Position numbers and translations under genes: made by a program. Shown piece after piece: positions 47,743 through 59,810 of a stretch of 64,000 nt of DNA. Location: the NCBI GenBank assembly GCA_934045905.1, contig OW203764.1, forward strand, positions 26,586,954-26,650,953. Direction: 5' to 3'. Numbering within the stretch: position 1 is the first letter of the stretch; each line of letters begins with the position of its first letter. Under the pieces are notes generated by a model, which saw only the letters and a program-made list of their open reading frames with translations, was not told the DNA's origin and did no database searches. The DNA comes from Leuctra nigra. Lineage: Eukaryota; Arthropoda; Insecta; Plecoptera; Leuctridae.

Positions 47743-49819
47743 TTGAGCGAGCGAAGCGAGCGACTCCATTTGGCTCTTTTAGCACGGACCTCTGTTTTTT
47801 TTTTTGTTTTTTTTTTTTTTTTGTTTTTGTATGCTAAAGGAAGCAATGGAAGTCGCACCGTTTCACCGATCGACCTGAAATTTTGCACACATGTAAAGAC
47901 AACCTTCTCTGTTTGCAGACCCAATTTTTTTTTGAAATCCATCCATTGGTTCATTGTTAAAATAAGTATCTCCTGATAGCCTAAAAAATGAAAATGGTCT
48001 TCGAGAAATGTGATCAAACTCATATTTAGCATGGTCAGTAAGACCAACAATGTCACTTATTTTACAAATTTTCAGCCGAATCTGTCAAGAAAGTATGCAC
48101 TTATTGACATTTTTAATAGCTGTCAGAAATGAAACATTGAAAATGAATGTCTTTCCAATGCAACTGAATCTGATTTGCTTTAGGTACAAGAGTGTTTTGA
48201 TGGTATGTACAGTTTTTTAGTGAAAAGCAGATATTTTTATGTTTATTGAGTTGATCAAATTTGAATAATTCAATTTGGATCATAGTTTCCAACAAATCAT
48301 TTCGAGTTTTTAAGGACCTTGATTGTCTTTTCGTCAATTCGTAGTTCTAATGGCCGTGCCTCCCGTGTTTCTACTTGGCTGATTTTGCATCCAGGAGGGA
48401 TTAGAAACATAAGCTCACATTTCAATAATATCATTGAGTGGCGTTTGTTCTCTTCTAGCGTTCACACGTCATTCCAAATCTCTCCTGCATTTTGCTTCTT
48501 TTCGTTGATAATTTTGGCAATTTGGTGTACTTTGTGAAGGTATTAGTAAAATTGAATCGCTTTTAAAGCATAGATATTAGGTATCTACAGTTTTTGTCCA
48601 GGGGATTGATTATTTCAAATTATTTTCTTCTTGGAAACGTTGGATTTATTCCGTTTCTGAGCTTCTGTCTAGCCTGACATTTCCTTGAAGGTTGCTATTT
48701 TTTTTTGAAAGTTTTGATTCATTCAGTTCAAAACATTACGTTGTCTTATTTTAATTGTGGAACGTTGGATTCATTCCGTTTCTAAACTAGGTAGTTACTA
48801 TTTTACCTGATCCGTTTTTTGTGTGGAACTTTGATTCCTTTCGCTTATTAGTTGAAAGGTGATTACTTTATTTTCATATTTGAGAAGTTTTGTTCAAGAT
48901 TCATTTCGTAACATTACGACATTGAATACATTACGTCTTTGAGCACACATTTCGTGCATTTCAAACATTGATCACACAAATATTATTGTACTTTAATTAG
49001 GTAGGTACTCTACTTCTTACTTTTTCATTACCTATCTTATCCCTATTTAAACATGCTGAAAAATGGAAAGACTTCTGCTAGAATGAAAGCCATAAAGGCG
49101 AAAAAGCGTCTGCGTGAAATTGAAGATCAAGAAACTGACGAAGCTAAATCTAAAAGGTTGAAACAAAATGTCGTTAATAATAAAGCATCAAGGAGCAAAG
49201 AGACCCCCGACCAGACTGCTGCAAGGAGATACTCAAACAATCAACGCAATACCCGCTCTCGTGCAGCGGGTATTGCCGATTGACCGACCAACTAAAAACT
49301 TCGCATGGTAATTGGTAGCAACATTTAAGGTATTTTTGCCAATTTTCAGTCTAATTTGTAGTTATTTTCAAAAGTTTTTGTAATTTTAGGGACATTTTGT
49401 GTGTTGGCTGTCAAATTCACGGCGACATCGAATCTTTAGTTCAAGGCAAGGTAGTTAGAGCAGAAAGTTTCAAACGAAATGAAACTAATAATGACCGTTT
49501 AACAGATTGATCTGATATTGTGTCCACAGTAATATCATATCATATGAGTGGTCCCAGGTATATTGTTTGAAAGATATCCTGTGATTTTTGAAACTTAACA
49601 AGGAACCGTTCAATCAAAGGTTTAATCGATCAACTTAAAACTTAGCAAGGTTATTGGGACCAATATTTTTGGAAATTTTGGAGATATTTATACAAGTCTG
49701 TGACGAAATTCAAGAATTATTGGCTTTTAATGACATTTTCGATAAACATAATTTCGGTTCGAGGTGTTGCGTGTATCCGTGCTCGCTCATCAACGCGTTA
49801 CTCAGAGCGTTTTCCTAGT
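47743..49819 (+). mobile_element. Helitron-like element B, 2.08 kb, with a partial ORF
   Basis: The 5' end TTGAGCGAGCGAAGCGAGCG is followed by TTTGGCTCTTTTAGCACGG. The 3' end has GCTCGCTCATCAACGCGTTA (49781-49800), then GAGCGTTTTCCTAGT (49805-49819). The 9-bp asymmetric inverted repeat is the same as in A. Region 49278-49680 is nearly identical to 15265-15665 of A, and 47860-48120 shares modules with A and C. A 76-codon basic ORF lies at 49053-49283. Probably a deletion derivative of an autonomous element. Confidence 0.65.
49053..49283 (+). CDS. Short basic ORF in element B, Helitron N-terminal-like fragment
   Basis: 76 codons beginning MLKNGKTSARMKAIKAKKRL. It is rich in Lys, Arg and Glu with a recurring pattern (RLREIEDQETDEAKSKRL, ...ASRSKETPDQTAARR) resembling the basic repeat stretch before the Rep/helicase region of Helitron-type proteins. 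The frame stops as it enters the repeat modules, so no Rep or helicase motif is present. It may be a relic of the element's replicase gene. Similarity is by pattern only. Confidence 0.4.
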   Translation: MLKNGKTSARMKAIKAKKRLREIEDQETDEAKSKRLKQNVVNNKASRSKETPDQTAARRYSNNQRNTRSRAAGIAD

Positions 49820-51976
49820 ATTATATCTATGAAGAGAAGAAAGAAATCTTTGTTTGACCATGATTTTAAGGGATTGACTTCTCAATATCTTCATGTTTTT
49901 GAAAAAAAAAACTTGGTAGTAATAATCTAATATTACTTGGATTTGCAAGTGGGCCCTAACTCTACAGCAAAGTCTTAAAAGATTTAATCTTTATCTCGAA
50001 ACTGACTTGACTTTATAAGGTCATTGTTGGTACATTAAATCATGTTATTAAGTCAAAATCCTTCAAGCTTATCCTTGCGCCAAAAAATAATACGTAAATT
50101 GAAGTTTATACAAAACAGAAATACTCGTAAGTTACATAATCTTTTTTATCTTTTTTAAAACATTCCTGTAAGGTCAGCTATGTCATATTTTATATCGTTA
50201 CATAAATAGTGTGCGATAATAGTGGTGTTTCCTTGAATGTAGCAGAGATATAATTATAATTCATTAAAAGAGAGCCATGGAAATTAAGCTACTTGAAGTG
50301 ACAATTAATCAAAATGATCTTCAGAGCTGCCAATATATACAGACCGTGAGTTGCAAGTAGACAAGTCACAATCTCACTCGCAGCTTCTCTATCGTGAGTG
50401 AGGTCACCAAAATATCATTGCAGACATAAGAAAGATAGATACGTTATGGCATTTTAACGTCAATTACATATTATAAAATTTTCGAAATGTAATTAAGGGG
50501 AAATAGGGTCATATTCGGATGCAACTGAGGTAAACGAAGTTTTATGCTGAAACTTGTAAAAAAAAAGACCATACAAATCACTGCAAGATATCTTACAAAA
50601 AATTCGCTCAGTCTTTTTAATTCTGATTGTTTGAATTACATCGAAGAAGACCCCTTTCTTTTGGAACACAATTTGTATTAAAATAATACGACCAATATTG
50701 AATGCCAATATTTAATATCATTCGCTTCAAATGCCCCAGGATTTCTCCGGTGCCTTTCTATACGCATGATATTTTTATTTAACATTTATTTCTCTGAATA
50801 ATAAAACTAACAACTATCGCAAATGTAAATCCTGTATAATTACTATTGCAATAAGAAGCTGAAGGTATCATTATCTGCGCAAAGAAAGGGGTCAAATCCG
50901 CAGAGCACGATGCTGTCACGTTACGGCAAAGTAAAAATGTAGGTCACTTTATGCGTGTTGCCTGGTAAAGCGTTATCGTGGTAGATTGTAGAGATCACAG
51001 GCGTTGTTGCCGCTGGCTTACACATATTCACGTTCATTCGAAACTCAATAATACATCAGAGATTTGGAATATTAGAGTACTACAATAGTTGCTATTAAAA
51101 AGCCGGCATGGAATTGATGTATACCTATATTTATGTCTATATAAATGTCTATATTCATTTACACTAGAATCAAATCTTAGATAAATATGAGAAAATTGAT
51201 ATTACGAGATGGTTATTTAAAACCATGCATGTTTTTATGCACTTCTAAAAAATAGCTAGTTCAATTTTGAACTCATGGAACAAATCTTATATTAGTATTT
51301 TAGTACCTAATTATTTTTGAATGATTTGTTGTTGATCTCCGTTTTGTGCAATGATTTGCATGATTTTAAATTTAGTTTTAAGTCCACAAACAAAGAATTG
51401 TATATACGAAGTAAAATTGGTCAGATTGTATCATAAATTCGCGCCTACAGGAGTAAAATAGGTCATGATCTCATTTAACAATACTTGCGTGTCTTCAGTT
51501 TTCGGTATTGAAGACATGATTAAAACCATACGCGCTGCGTATGCGTATTTTCGTTTGAGCAAATATCGATTTTCCCGACCTGCAAAGCAAGGATTTCCTC
51601 TCCGACATTATGCAATGAATCATTATGGCCATGAGCATTACGCGATAGTTCAACTGTTTCGCAGCCACGTTATACATGAATGGATTTACTACCGAGCTTA
51701 GCTATGAACTGAAGGATAGCAATTCAATCACTTTCGATTTTTACCTGGGAAGTTATAATAATATTCAATCTGTGAAACCTATAAAGTGAAATCTTCTATT
51801 CTAGCGAAACCATCACGTCTGAATTCGAACCACAAAAAGACATTTCTCTCTTGCGAATATACCCTGGGTTTTGGACACGATTTGACCCGGTTTAGGATCA
51901 GTAGTACAGATATGCCATTCACACCTTTGCCTTTAACCATCTCATAAAATGCCACACGGATATTGCTATTTTGCCA
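49820..51976. other. Intergenic AT-rich DNA, nothing recognised
   Basis: No gene, RNA or bounded repeat was identified on either strand. Confidence 0.4.
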
Positions 51977-52030
51977 TCCAGTGGCGTGTCTAGAAATTAT
52001 TTTGGAGGGGGACGACATAACTTTTTTGTA
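51977..52030. mobile_element. hAT-like left end remnant
   Basis: CAGTGGCGTGTCTAGAAATT followed by a G-rich stretch is a typical hAT terminus. No right end was found; GGGGGGATGGGGGAAAGGCC at 52378-52397 may be part of the same element. Confidence 0.35.
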
Positions 52031-52126
52031 TTTTTGAAAAGGAAGATGTAGGATCACAAAAAATTGGTGTAACGACAATTTGTTTTAATTCAATTTTGAA
52101 CCATAAAACTACTGTAACTACACTTA

Positions 52127-52292
52127 GGCCCGGTTGTACGATGCCCCGATAAGTAAGATAAAGTTCACTTGAGCCCTCGCTTGAGCCTAAAGTGGACTTT
52201 AGCGGTCTAGATGGCTGTGTTTCATTGGCTGTTGATGGTTTCAGCCGATAAATCCTACCGCTAACTTTGTCGGGACATTGTACAACCGGGCC
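52127..52292. mobile_element. PIF/Harbinger-type MITE
   Basis: 166 bp with TIRs GGCCCGGTTGTACGATG and CATTGTACAACCGGGCC and a 3-bp target duplication TTA (52124-52126, 52293-52295), the Harbinger signature. The inner arms carry AAGTTCACTTGAGCC / AAAGTGGACTTTAGCGG-like sequence. Confidence 0.85.
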
Positions 52293-52295
52293 TTA

Positions 52296-53367
52296 GATCA
52301 AATATACCAAATTCTAATATCCATTTATTACGTTTTTGAATAATTACGATATTTTGTATAGCAGAAGTTGAAATTTCGGGGGGATGGGGGAAAGGCCCCG
52401 TATCGAATACGAATTTCCTTCGCCGGGCGTAATTCGCCCAGAACGAGCTTTACGACGACTTTAAGCTCCCCATTATCTTTCTGAGAAGGACTAACGCACC
52501 CACCGCAACATGACAATATGAATGACATAATGCCTAATACGATATCTTGTGTCAGATAATAGGAAGGAAGATACGGGCAATTCTGCGGTCGCGAGTTTAG
52601 TGTCGGTCGACGTCACAAGGTTGGTCATCTCTTTGTCGCAGAACGAGGTCACAGAATGAGAACTAACAATAGACAAATATAAAAGCGATCAAAACAGACT
52701 AAACGTTTTCTTTGGCATTTGTACAAAACGACTTTGATCTTTCACAAATATCGTGCGTAGAATATCTGTTGGCTGAAAACATATACGTGTATATAGGGCA
52801 TAAGTTCAATGATACTCTGATAGCAAACATTATGAGGAAGAATAATATTATTGTTTGCTCACTTGAGTTGTTTTCATGTTTTCTTACTGTACTTGTGAAA
52901 ACAGTTGGATTGCACATTTTTTTAAACAATTTCATTCAAGTATTTGACCTGTCTCAACTACGACTCGTCAAGTATTTGTTGAAATGCAGTTTTGAGTAAT
53001 TACTGCGTTTTGTTATGGAAAATGTCTTCGTATTTGTAGCGTCAATATATGTTCAGTAATACAATAATTTTATTTAATTAAATTAAAATGTACACTTGGC
53101 CCAAGGGTATAAACGCAAGGGTTTATAATAAAAATATTTGTTTTGGGCATGTAGACCCAACATTATTGGGTCAAAGATTAGGTAAAATGCAAAGTTTGGC
53201 TCAAGGCACTCTGAACCCTCTGAACCCATCACAAACGGGCTACCTACCAGAGCTATAGTCAACCTCCCTCTAGTCACCAGGCCTCCGCGTGACGTCAGAG
53301 AATGCTGACCAATCAGGGCTCTACCCCTGCATAAGCTAACCTGGGGAAGCATATTTTAGATACCTTG
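52296..53367. other. Intergenic DNA, nothing recognised
   Basis: No protein domain or RNA gene recognised. The part 53083-53352 is slightly GC-richer but shows no coding features. Confidence 0.35.
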
Positions 53368-53538
53368 CACTTGGCCAAAGCAAAAACGGTATTGGAAAAA
53401 AACTGATTAGCTGTCTGACAATCAATCCTTGCTATTATCAATTAAATCAGAGTCAGAGCTCACCTATGATGCCATCAAATCTTTATCAGCCAATCCGTTT
53501 CTTTCGCATATACCTACCGTTTTTACTTTGGCCAAGTG
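53368..53538. mobile_element. Tc1/mariner-type MITE, copy 4
   Basis: 171 bp with TIRs CACTTGGCCAAAGCAAAAAC / GTTTTTACTTTGGCCAAGTG. TA is present on the right only (53539-53540); the left flank is TG. Same subfamily as copy 1. Confidence 0.75.
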
Positions 53539-54791
53539 TAGGTACATATCACGTACTAGTTACTTTTCTTTGGACGTGTCTACGTATGATTTATTTGATG
53601 GAAACTCATATGTTGAGTAACTTTCTTGAATGCTTATCTAGGGTATGATGTAGTTTTGCACATGCGTTTGGCTGGTACCAAAGATTAGAGCTGGGACGTG
53701 TACATTATGATTCAGCTTTTATGAAATGTACATGTAGGTACATTCGTAGATCAGTTCAAGCGCTGAATCATTGTTTAAACAATTTTAATAATTGTACGAA
53801 CCAACAAAATGCACTTGGATTGCAAGTGCAAGTGACGTGAACGTCAACTAACTAAAAAACACCTATGCAACTAAATAATAAATGCATCAGTACGAATGCA
53901 TACTAATATTGATTAAAATCTATGCTGCAGCCAACCAAATTATCAAGATACCTAATTGAAATTTGAAATACCAGTTTTAGTTCAAAGTAAACTTTAAACC
54001 TGCGTCCACATAGACGTTTTTACAGCTTGCGTTTTTTTCATAAGTCTCCGTGAACTATTTCTGAACATAATATCATTGGTTAAGAAAAATATCACAAAAA
54101 CGGTCTAGGTATGTGACTTTGCATCATAATATTCAATGATATTTTAAATTGTCAAAAGTCCACTGAGGGTGGTTTTCAATGCTATGTTAAATTAGTCTTT
54201 AAGTATAACAGTTACCTACGAAGTGGTCATTCTAGGAATGCCATTGGTTGTTGCCATGGCAATAGTCCTAATCTACTGTTTAAAATTTAGCACAGTGTTG
54301 CCCTAAATCAACCAATCTGGTTATACCTAACTTAAAATCGGATTCGGACTTATACGGATGTACCCCATAAAATGAAGCCTGCTTGATTCTATTCCCCTTG
54401 ATACTAGTTATCGCCGCTTGTCTTGTCCACCTTGCTATCGAACATAAACATGCATGTGCACGTACCTGCTTGCATACAGAATGACCATCATTGACATTGA
54501 CACCTCAGCGACGAGATAAATGCCTGTAAAAGGAGCTGCAACATCTCAATCATGAACTCACTGCAGCATCGTGTTTGTCACTGTTTCAGGTCAAGTGGAT
54601 TGACTCTTCAGGAGCAGACAGATGGCCGCAAAGTCTCGTGGGGTCAACGCAGCACCTCCACCCTATTTAGAATGTATATCAATGTTTAAATCAAAAGTCA
54701 AGATCGACATAATTTCACAGATTAAGGCATATCATCAGGCCAATAAAGCGGGAACAGTAATTGACAAATTGAAGAATGTAAGACATTAAAA
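53539..54791. other. Intergenic DNA, nothing recognised
   Basis: AT-rich sequence without a recognisable domain, splice structure or bounded repeat. Confidence 0.35.
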
Positions 54792-55433
54792 CAGTGGTAC
54801 TCAACCTTTTTGACTTGCGGGCCAATAATACGAATTTGCTTTTGTTGGCGGGTCGCATTTTTTAAAAATTATTACAATAATGCCCATGTGATCAGTTAGG
54901 TTCATTCCAGGCGCGTAGGAACTACTTTTATCAAGGGAGGGGGGCAAAGCCCCTCAGTTTTAGTCACGCAGGGCGATTTTTTTTTTAGAATGTAACCATT
55001 TAAAAGTGATTCTGGGCCTCTAAAATGCACGAACTGAAGCAAACTACCCTCCAATTGTTGCCCCGCAGGGCGTTTTTTAAAATAAGAGATCCATCCCACG
55101 TGCCTTGTTCATTCAGTGTTTTTTGTTTATTTATGAAACGAATCGAACAATATTTCGCACGCCAAACCAAACACGTTTTACAATTTTCGGATTTGCAGGT
55201 AAATGGCTTAATTTTCGTTGCAACAAGTATGAAGTTTAATTTAAGTAGCTTTCCTCGTAGGTATTTTCAGCCTGATGCGTCGATCCTAACATGACAACTC
55301 TCAAAATATGTCTCAAATGAAATGAGATTTTTTAAATATATTTTTTTTAGTGGTCACATTTTATGAATAAATAGGTATTAGAAACATCAACTGACACAAA
55401 TTTGTCCCGCGGGCCGCAGGTTGAGTACCACTG
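54792..55433. mobile_element. Non-autonomous hAT element
   Basis: Termini CAGTGGTACTCAACCTTTTT and GCAGGTTGAGTACCACTG. Flanks CATTAAAA (54784-54791) and CGTTAAAA (55434-55441) match at 7 of 8. Within it, 54907-55080 starts CAGGCGCGTAGGAACTAC and carries two CCCCGCAGGGCG-type modules, possibly a second, nested fragment. Confidence 0.82.
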
Positions 55434-56511
55434 CGTTAAAACAACAAAACTTTTCAATATTCAGTCATGATTTCAAAACTGTATGGCGTGAGTGAGAGTT
55501 TGCAAATTCTGGTTGCAAAGAGAAATGCGTAAAATAAATACATTTTAGAGCCTTTTTAGTCATAATGAGTTGAATTCTTTTATAAACACTGTTTTGATTA
55601 CTCTGAAAATGTAGAAATAAGCTGCAACTATTATTTACAAATTGTATAATTTCGTCGTCATGGGAAGTTGTTCAGAGTATCGCTAAACTCTATAGAGATA
55701 ATTTGTAGCGTTTTAAGCATTTTATACTAACGAACACGCTAAAAATGAAAATGATATGATATGACAAGTTTATGTAACATGAAACGTAAATATTGATCAA
55801 CCATAACAAACAACATTTGATTAATTTTCCATTCAATGTTGCAAAATCTGCGCTCTAATTCTTTGTATCAATCTATCTTATCATCTGCTATCACAACACA
55901 TTTGATTAATTATATTAAACGATTGACAGTTGGTAAATTCTATTTTTAACTCAAGAGATTAACCTTCAGCCAGTAGCAGTTAGAAATGGCGCCAGACAGT
56001 CTAGGAATCAAACAATCATTCATTGAAATGCGAATCAGATTTAGTGACGTCCGCTGTTGACATACATAGAAAAGTTCGCTCAGCAGACAGTTTAAAACTT
56101 TTCGTACGACGGGAAATGGAAAATAAATTTAATCAACGCCCACAAGTTGCAATGGAAGTTTTCTATGTTCTAAGAATTACGTTATTTTCTTATGCAGCAT
56201 TTACCTGCTGACGTAGATAAATATCAATTGAAGTCAATAATCTCGTAATTGATTTTCCATGGATACGCTTTGATTGATGCTATGCTATTATGCATCTTAC
56301 CGGGAAAATCGAATGATTGACGGCTTTGTATAGATGCATGTTAGTGGATGAATTTCGCGATAAATTTACCTCCATACCGAGAACTCCCCACCTGTAACCG
56401 TTTAGAGGAGTTTAATTCTTAGAATATTATTATACACACGTCATTATAAAAGTAACTGGGTTTTTAATTCAAATCACAACCGTGTGATCTGATTTTAGCG
56501 TCCTAAGGAAA

Positions 56512-56529
56512 GGGGGGGGGGGGGGGGGG
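56512..56529 (+). repeat. Poly-G tract (G18)
   Basis: An uninterrupted run of 18 G followed by AGGAGGGG, within otherwise AT-rich sequence. Confidence 0.9.
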
Positions 56530-56749
56530 AGGAGGGGCGCACATGTCCCCTGGAATCCCACAAGCTGCCATAATAAAAAAATGAAGTTCGATACAAAATT
56601 TGTTGGAGATTAAAGATTACTCGTTCTTTTTCTAGGTAAATTAGTTATTTCTTTTTTCCGTCTCATGATTAGTTAGTATCTAATTTTTGTCAAAAGATAC
56701 AATCGCAAATTCTGCAGATTTTAAATTCACAGAAGATGATTCAAACTTG

Positions 56750-57128
56750 TGGGCTGTGCATAAAGGACGTCACGCTTCAGGGGGGAGAGGGGGGGGGGTG
56801 CACCAGTATGGGACACAGTGTGACAGGGGGGAGGGGGGGAGTCTGGAGGCAGTAGGACGTCACGTTTTGATGTAGATATTTACAAGCATTTTAAATTTCA
56901 GTTATGTCGGGACCGAAAATTTCGCTAAAAACGATAAATTCTAATACATTTTACAGTCAAAAATATTCTATTTAAGGGGGGGTAGAGATAGATTTGTGGC
57001 GTCCTTTTAGGGGGGGGGGGGGGGGGGGCTCGAAAAGTGTGACACAGAGTGGCAGGGGGGTGGGGTGGGGGGGGGGGGGGGAGTCAAAATATCCCATTTT
57101 TAGCGTGACGTCCTTTATGCACAGCCCC
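56750..57128. mobile_element. TIR element with poly-G interior
   Basis: 26-bp perfect TIRs: GGGCTGTGCATAAAGGACGT at the left (56751-) and ACGTCCTTTATGCACAGCCC at the right (ending 57127). The interior has several G runs, including G19 (57010-57028) and G15 (57067-57081), with repeats of GTGTGACA.GGGGGG. A possible 4-bp duplication CTTG flanks it. Superfamily not assigned. Confidence 0.78.
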
Positions 57129-58820
57129 TTGATTATGAGAATTATTAGGTATGTCAATTTAGGAACAACTAAAACCTCATACTAAACCCTCTCGCTTCCA
57201 TCCTTAGACGAAATAATCTACTCTTCCACCCAACAATCTGTTGCAACTTCACAGTAAAAAATCCGTATTTTCGTGTCGACCAACGCAATAGCTCGCCGCT
57301 TTGCCTCGTTTCAATCTTGAAGGATGCCAAGAAGGAAAACGACGCCTTCGCGTTGGCGTCGTCCTCAGACCACTCGTCGCGACGCCAAGCAGTCTGAATT
57401 ACAAAATTACGAACTAATTTATTATCCATCTGGCTGCTAGTTTGTCGGTTGTCCCGAGTCACGCGTGTATATTTACACGTGATGGGACCGAAGATTTGGA
57501 TCTTCGCCCGAAGTCCAAGTCCTTTCGCTCTCAACACCACAACAAAACCGACAAAGACACTAAATTTACCACTTCGTCACGCGTTTCCCAGAATGCAGAT
57601 GATATTGGGGTTACTTCATTGAGGATGTAATGGTTGGAAATAGAATATACTCACTTTGTAATTAAATCACTTGCCTTGCTGCTAATTTCATCGATATATT
57701 CTCTGTTTTTCTTCAAGTGTCAGTATTTCAATTCAGAACCGTGATTTAGTCAAAAGAAATGATTTGGCCAATGTGAATATGAATTTGATTATAGGGGTTA
57801 TGACTAATTACGAGCATGGTCCATGGGAGGGGGGGGGGGGGAGGCGTTTGCTCCTCCGCCATGGAATTTTACAAACATATCAATACGGAAAATACTCGAA
57901 AAAAAATAAAATTCTTATTAATTTTAAGTAGGAAAATACTGCTCAGACTAAAAAAAATGTTTCGTAGACAAATTGATTCTAATTTCAATGATGATTAGTC
58001 ATTTTGTTCAAGTTTGGCGAGTTTAAATACGATTTTCCACAATAACATATTTTTTTTGTATACTAGGCATTCCGGTACAAAAAGAGGGATGAAGATTTCT
58101 CTGATCGCAATAAGTTTTAGAATACATATAAAATTTATCTGGGATTTCAAATATCTACCTAAATGAAATCAAACGAATTTAAAAACATAACCTTGATGTC
58201 GATGCTGTGAAGAATGGATGCTGTGTTGCTTCACAGAGATGAAATTCAAATAGTTGCAATTTGCGAGCACCTGAAGGACGAAGCCATGGATAGGTAATGT
58301 CAGGACGAATCAAGCCACCTGCTGACCTGACGCAAGTGCAATTATATTCCATTCCGAGTTCAAGATTCAAGTCTCGTGATGATGAGAAGGTTGCAGAGAA
58401 CAAAGCTTGCAACATTGCTTCTTCTTCATGGGAAACACATTTTTATTGTGTAGATAGAAAACCGATTAAATAATGTGTACGGCAATCTCTATCTCATCTG
58501 ACATCACAGCTGGCCAAAATTTAACAGTGGACAAAATGTTTGCAGTAAATAAGTAATCAACAAAATTAATCAACAAGATTAAATTAGTATGTTTTTCCAA
58601 AGAACAATATTTCTGTTAGTCCTGCATTTCTGTTATAGTTTCTATTGTATTTGTAGTTTTAATCTGTAGGTACAAAAGAAAGCAATATCAGAGATTAATT
58701 TCTAGTAATGGTAATTTTGTTTAAATGTCCAAAGAAATAGAGCCATTTATGTAGATTCTACTCCACGACTCTCGTATAAACCATTACCTACCAATGCGCA
58801 AATGAAGTCCGCAAACCGTG
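57129..58820. other. Intergenic DNA with one GC-richer patch
   Basis: 57190-57540 is GC-richer and open for 123 codons on the minus strand (57169-57540). No domain, start context or splice site supports it. G13 at 57829-57841. Otherwise nothing recognised. Confidence 0.35.
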
Positions 58821-59810
58821 CAGTGGCGGCGCTACGGGGGGGCACGGGGGGGGGGGCAACTGCCCCCCCAAAAACTTGGCTTGCCCCCCCGGTTGCCCCC
58901 CCACTTGACGACTCCCATATATGCACACTATACCTGGCAAAAATAATATAAAATCATAATTAAATTGCAACTACAATAATTATCCAGATTAAACCTAAAA
59001 AGCATAAAGTTATACCAATGGTTATACCATGGACGACACTTTTACTTTTCCCAACACCTTTTGTTTTAGAATAGAAACGTGAATTTTTTGCACGTGTGGC
59101 ATTTCATGCCCCTCGCCTTTCTATACTGTTTTCCTGAGGAAGCATTCTATGATTCTTTCTTATATCGTGATAAAACCTGCACAACGATAATTTTTATATA
59201 CTAGTGAACCCAAGGGCGTATTCAGGGGGGCGGCGCAGCCCCCCCCCACCCCGAAATCAGGGGTTATCTAAAAAAATATGCACATTTAAAATAATGTGTG
59301 AAAAAATAACTTTATAAAATAGACAGATCATGTCAAAAACGTTCCAAAATGGCTAGAATTGAATTAAAATTCCAAAAATTTTCCGGGGCTAATCGCCCCG
59401 GACTTACATGTTTTCATTGAAGATATTTGACTATTCTTAAACCTCTTGGACCAATTTTTGAATAATTTGTAATTTATAATTCCCCAAAATAGCTATACAC
59501 TTCGATTCAAAATTGCACCTAAACGAATGACCTTGATCCAAAATTTTTTCAGGGTCTGCGCCCCCGAACCCCTTTCTTCCACTGTGGTTTTCAAAATATT
59601 AGTAATGTCCCCTCCCCCGAAATTTCATCCTGGATACGCCCTTGAGTGAAAATGTATTTTGTGGTTTTGCTGAACCCTGTGGTGAGGGGGGGGGGGGGGG
59701 GGGGGGTGTCATGATTTTGGTAAATATGCCGACTTTTCGCTTTGCCCCCTCAAGTAATTGCCTTGCCCCTGCTCTGCCCCCCCAACGATTATTTCCTGGC
59801 GCCGCCACTG
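58821..59810. mobile_element. Non-autonomous hAT element, perfect 8-bp duplication
   Basis: 990 bp with termini CAGTGGCGGCGC and GCGCCGCCACTG, flanked by exact AAACCGTG repeats (58813-58820 and 59811-59818). G- and C-rich near the ends, including G21 (59686-59706) and several C7 runs. Interrupted by a second hAT element at 59211-59644. Confidence 0.9.
59211..59644. mobile_element. hAT-like element nested in the 58821 element
   Basis: 434 bp with termini CAAGGGCGTATTCAG and CTGGATACGCCCTTG. Flanks AGTGAACC and AGTGAAAA match at 6 of 8. The interior has the hairpin CCGGGGCTAATCGCCCCGG (59381-59400 region) following a 'AAATGGCTAGAATTGAATT' module shared with the hAT elements at 4174 and 19441. 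Confidence 0.78.

Noticed and set aside
56994..57185. Poly-Gly and poly-Pro frames over the G tracts
   Set aside because: Translations of homopolymer G runs in a transposon, not genes.
57169..57540. 123-codon minus frame in a GC-richer patch
   Set aside because: No domain, promoter or splice evidence; the length is explained by lower stop density at higher GC.
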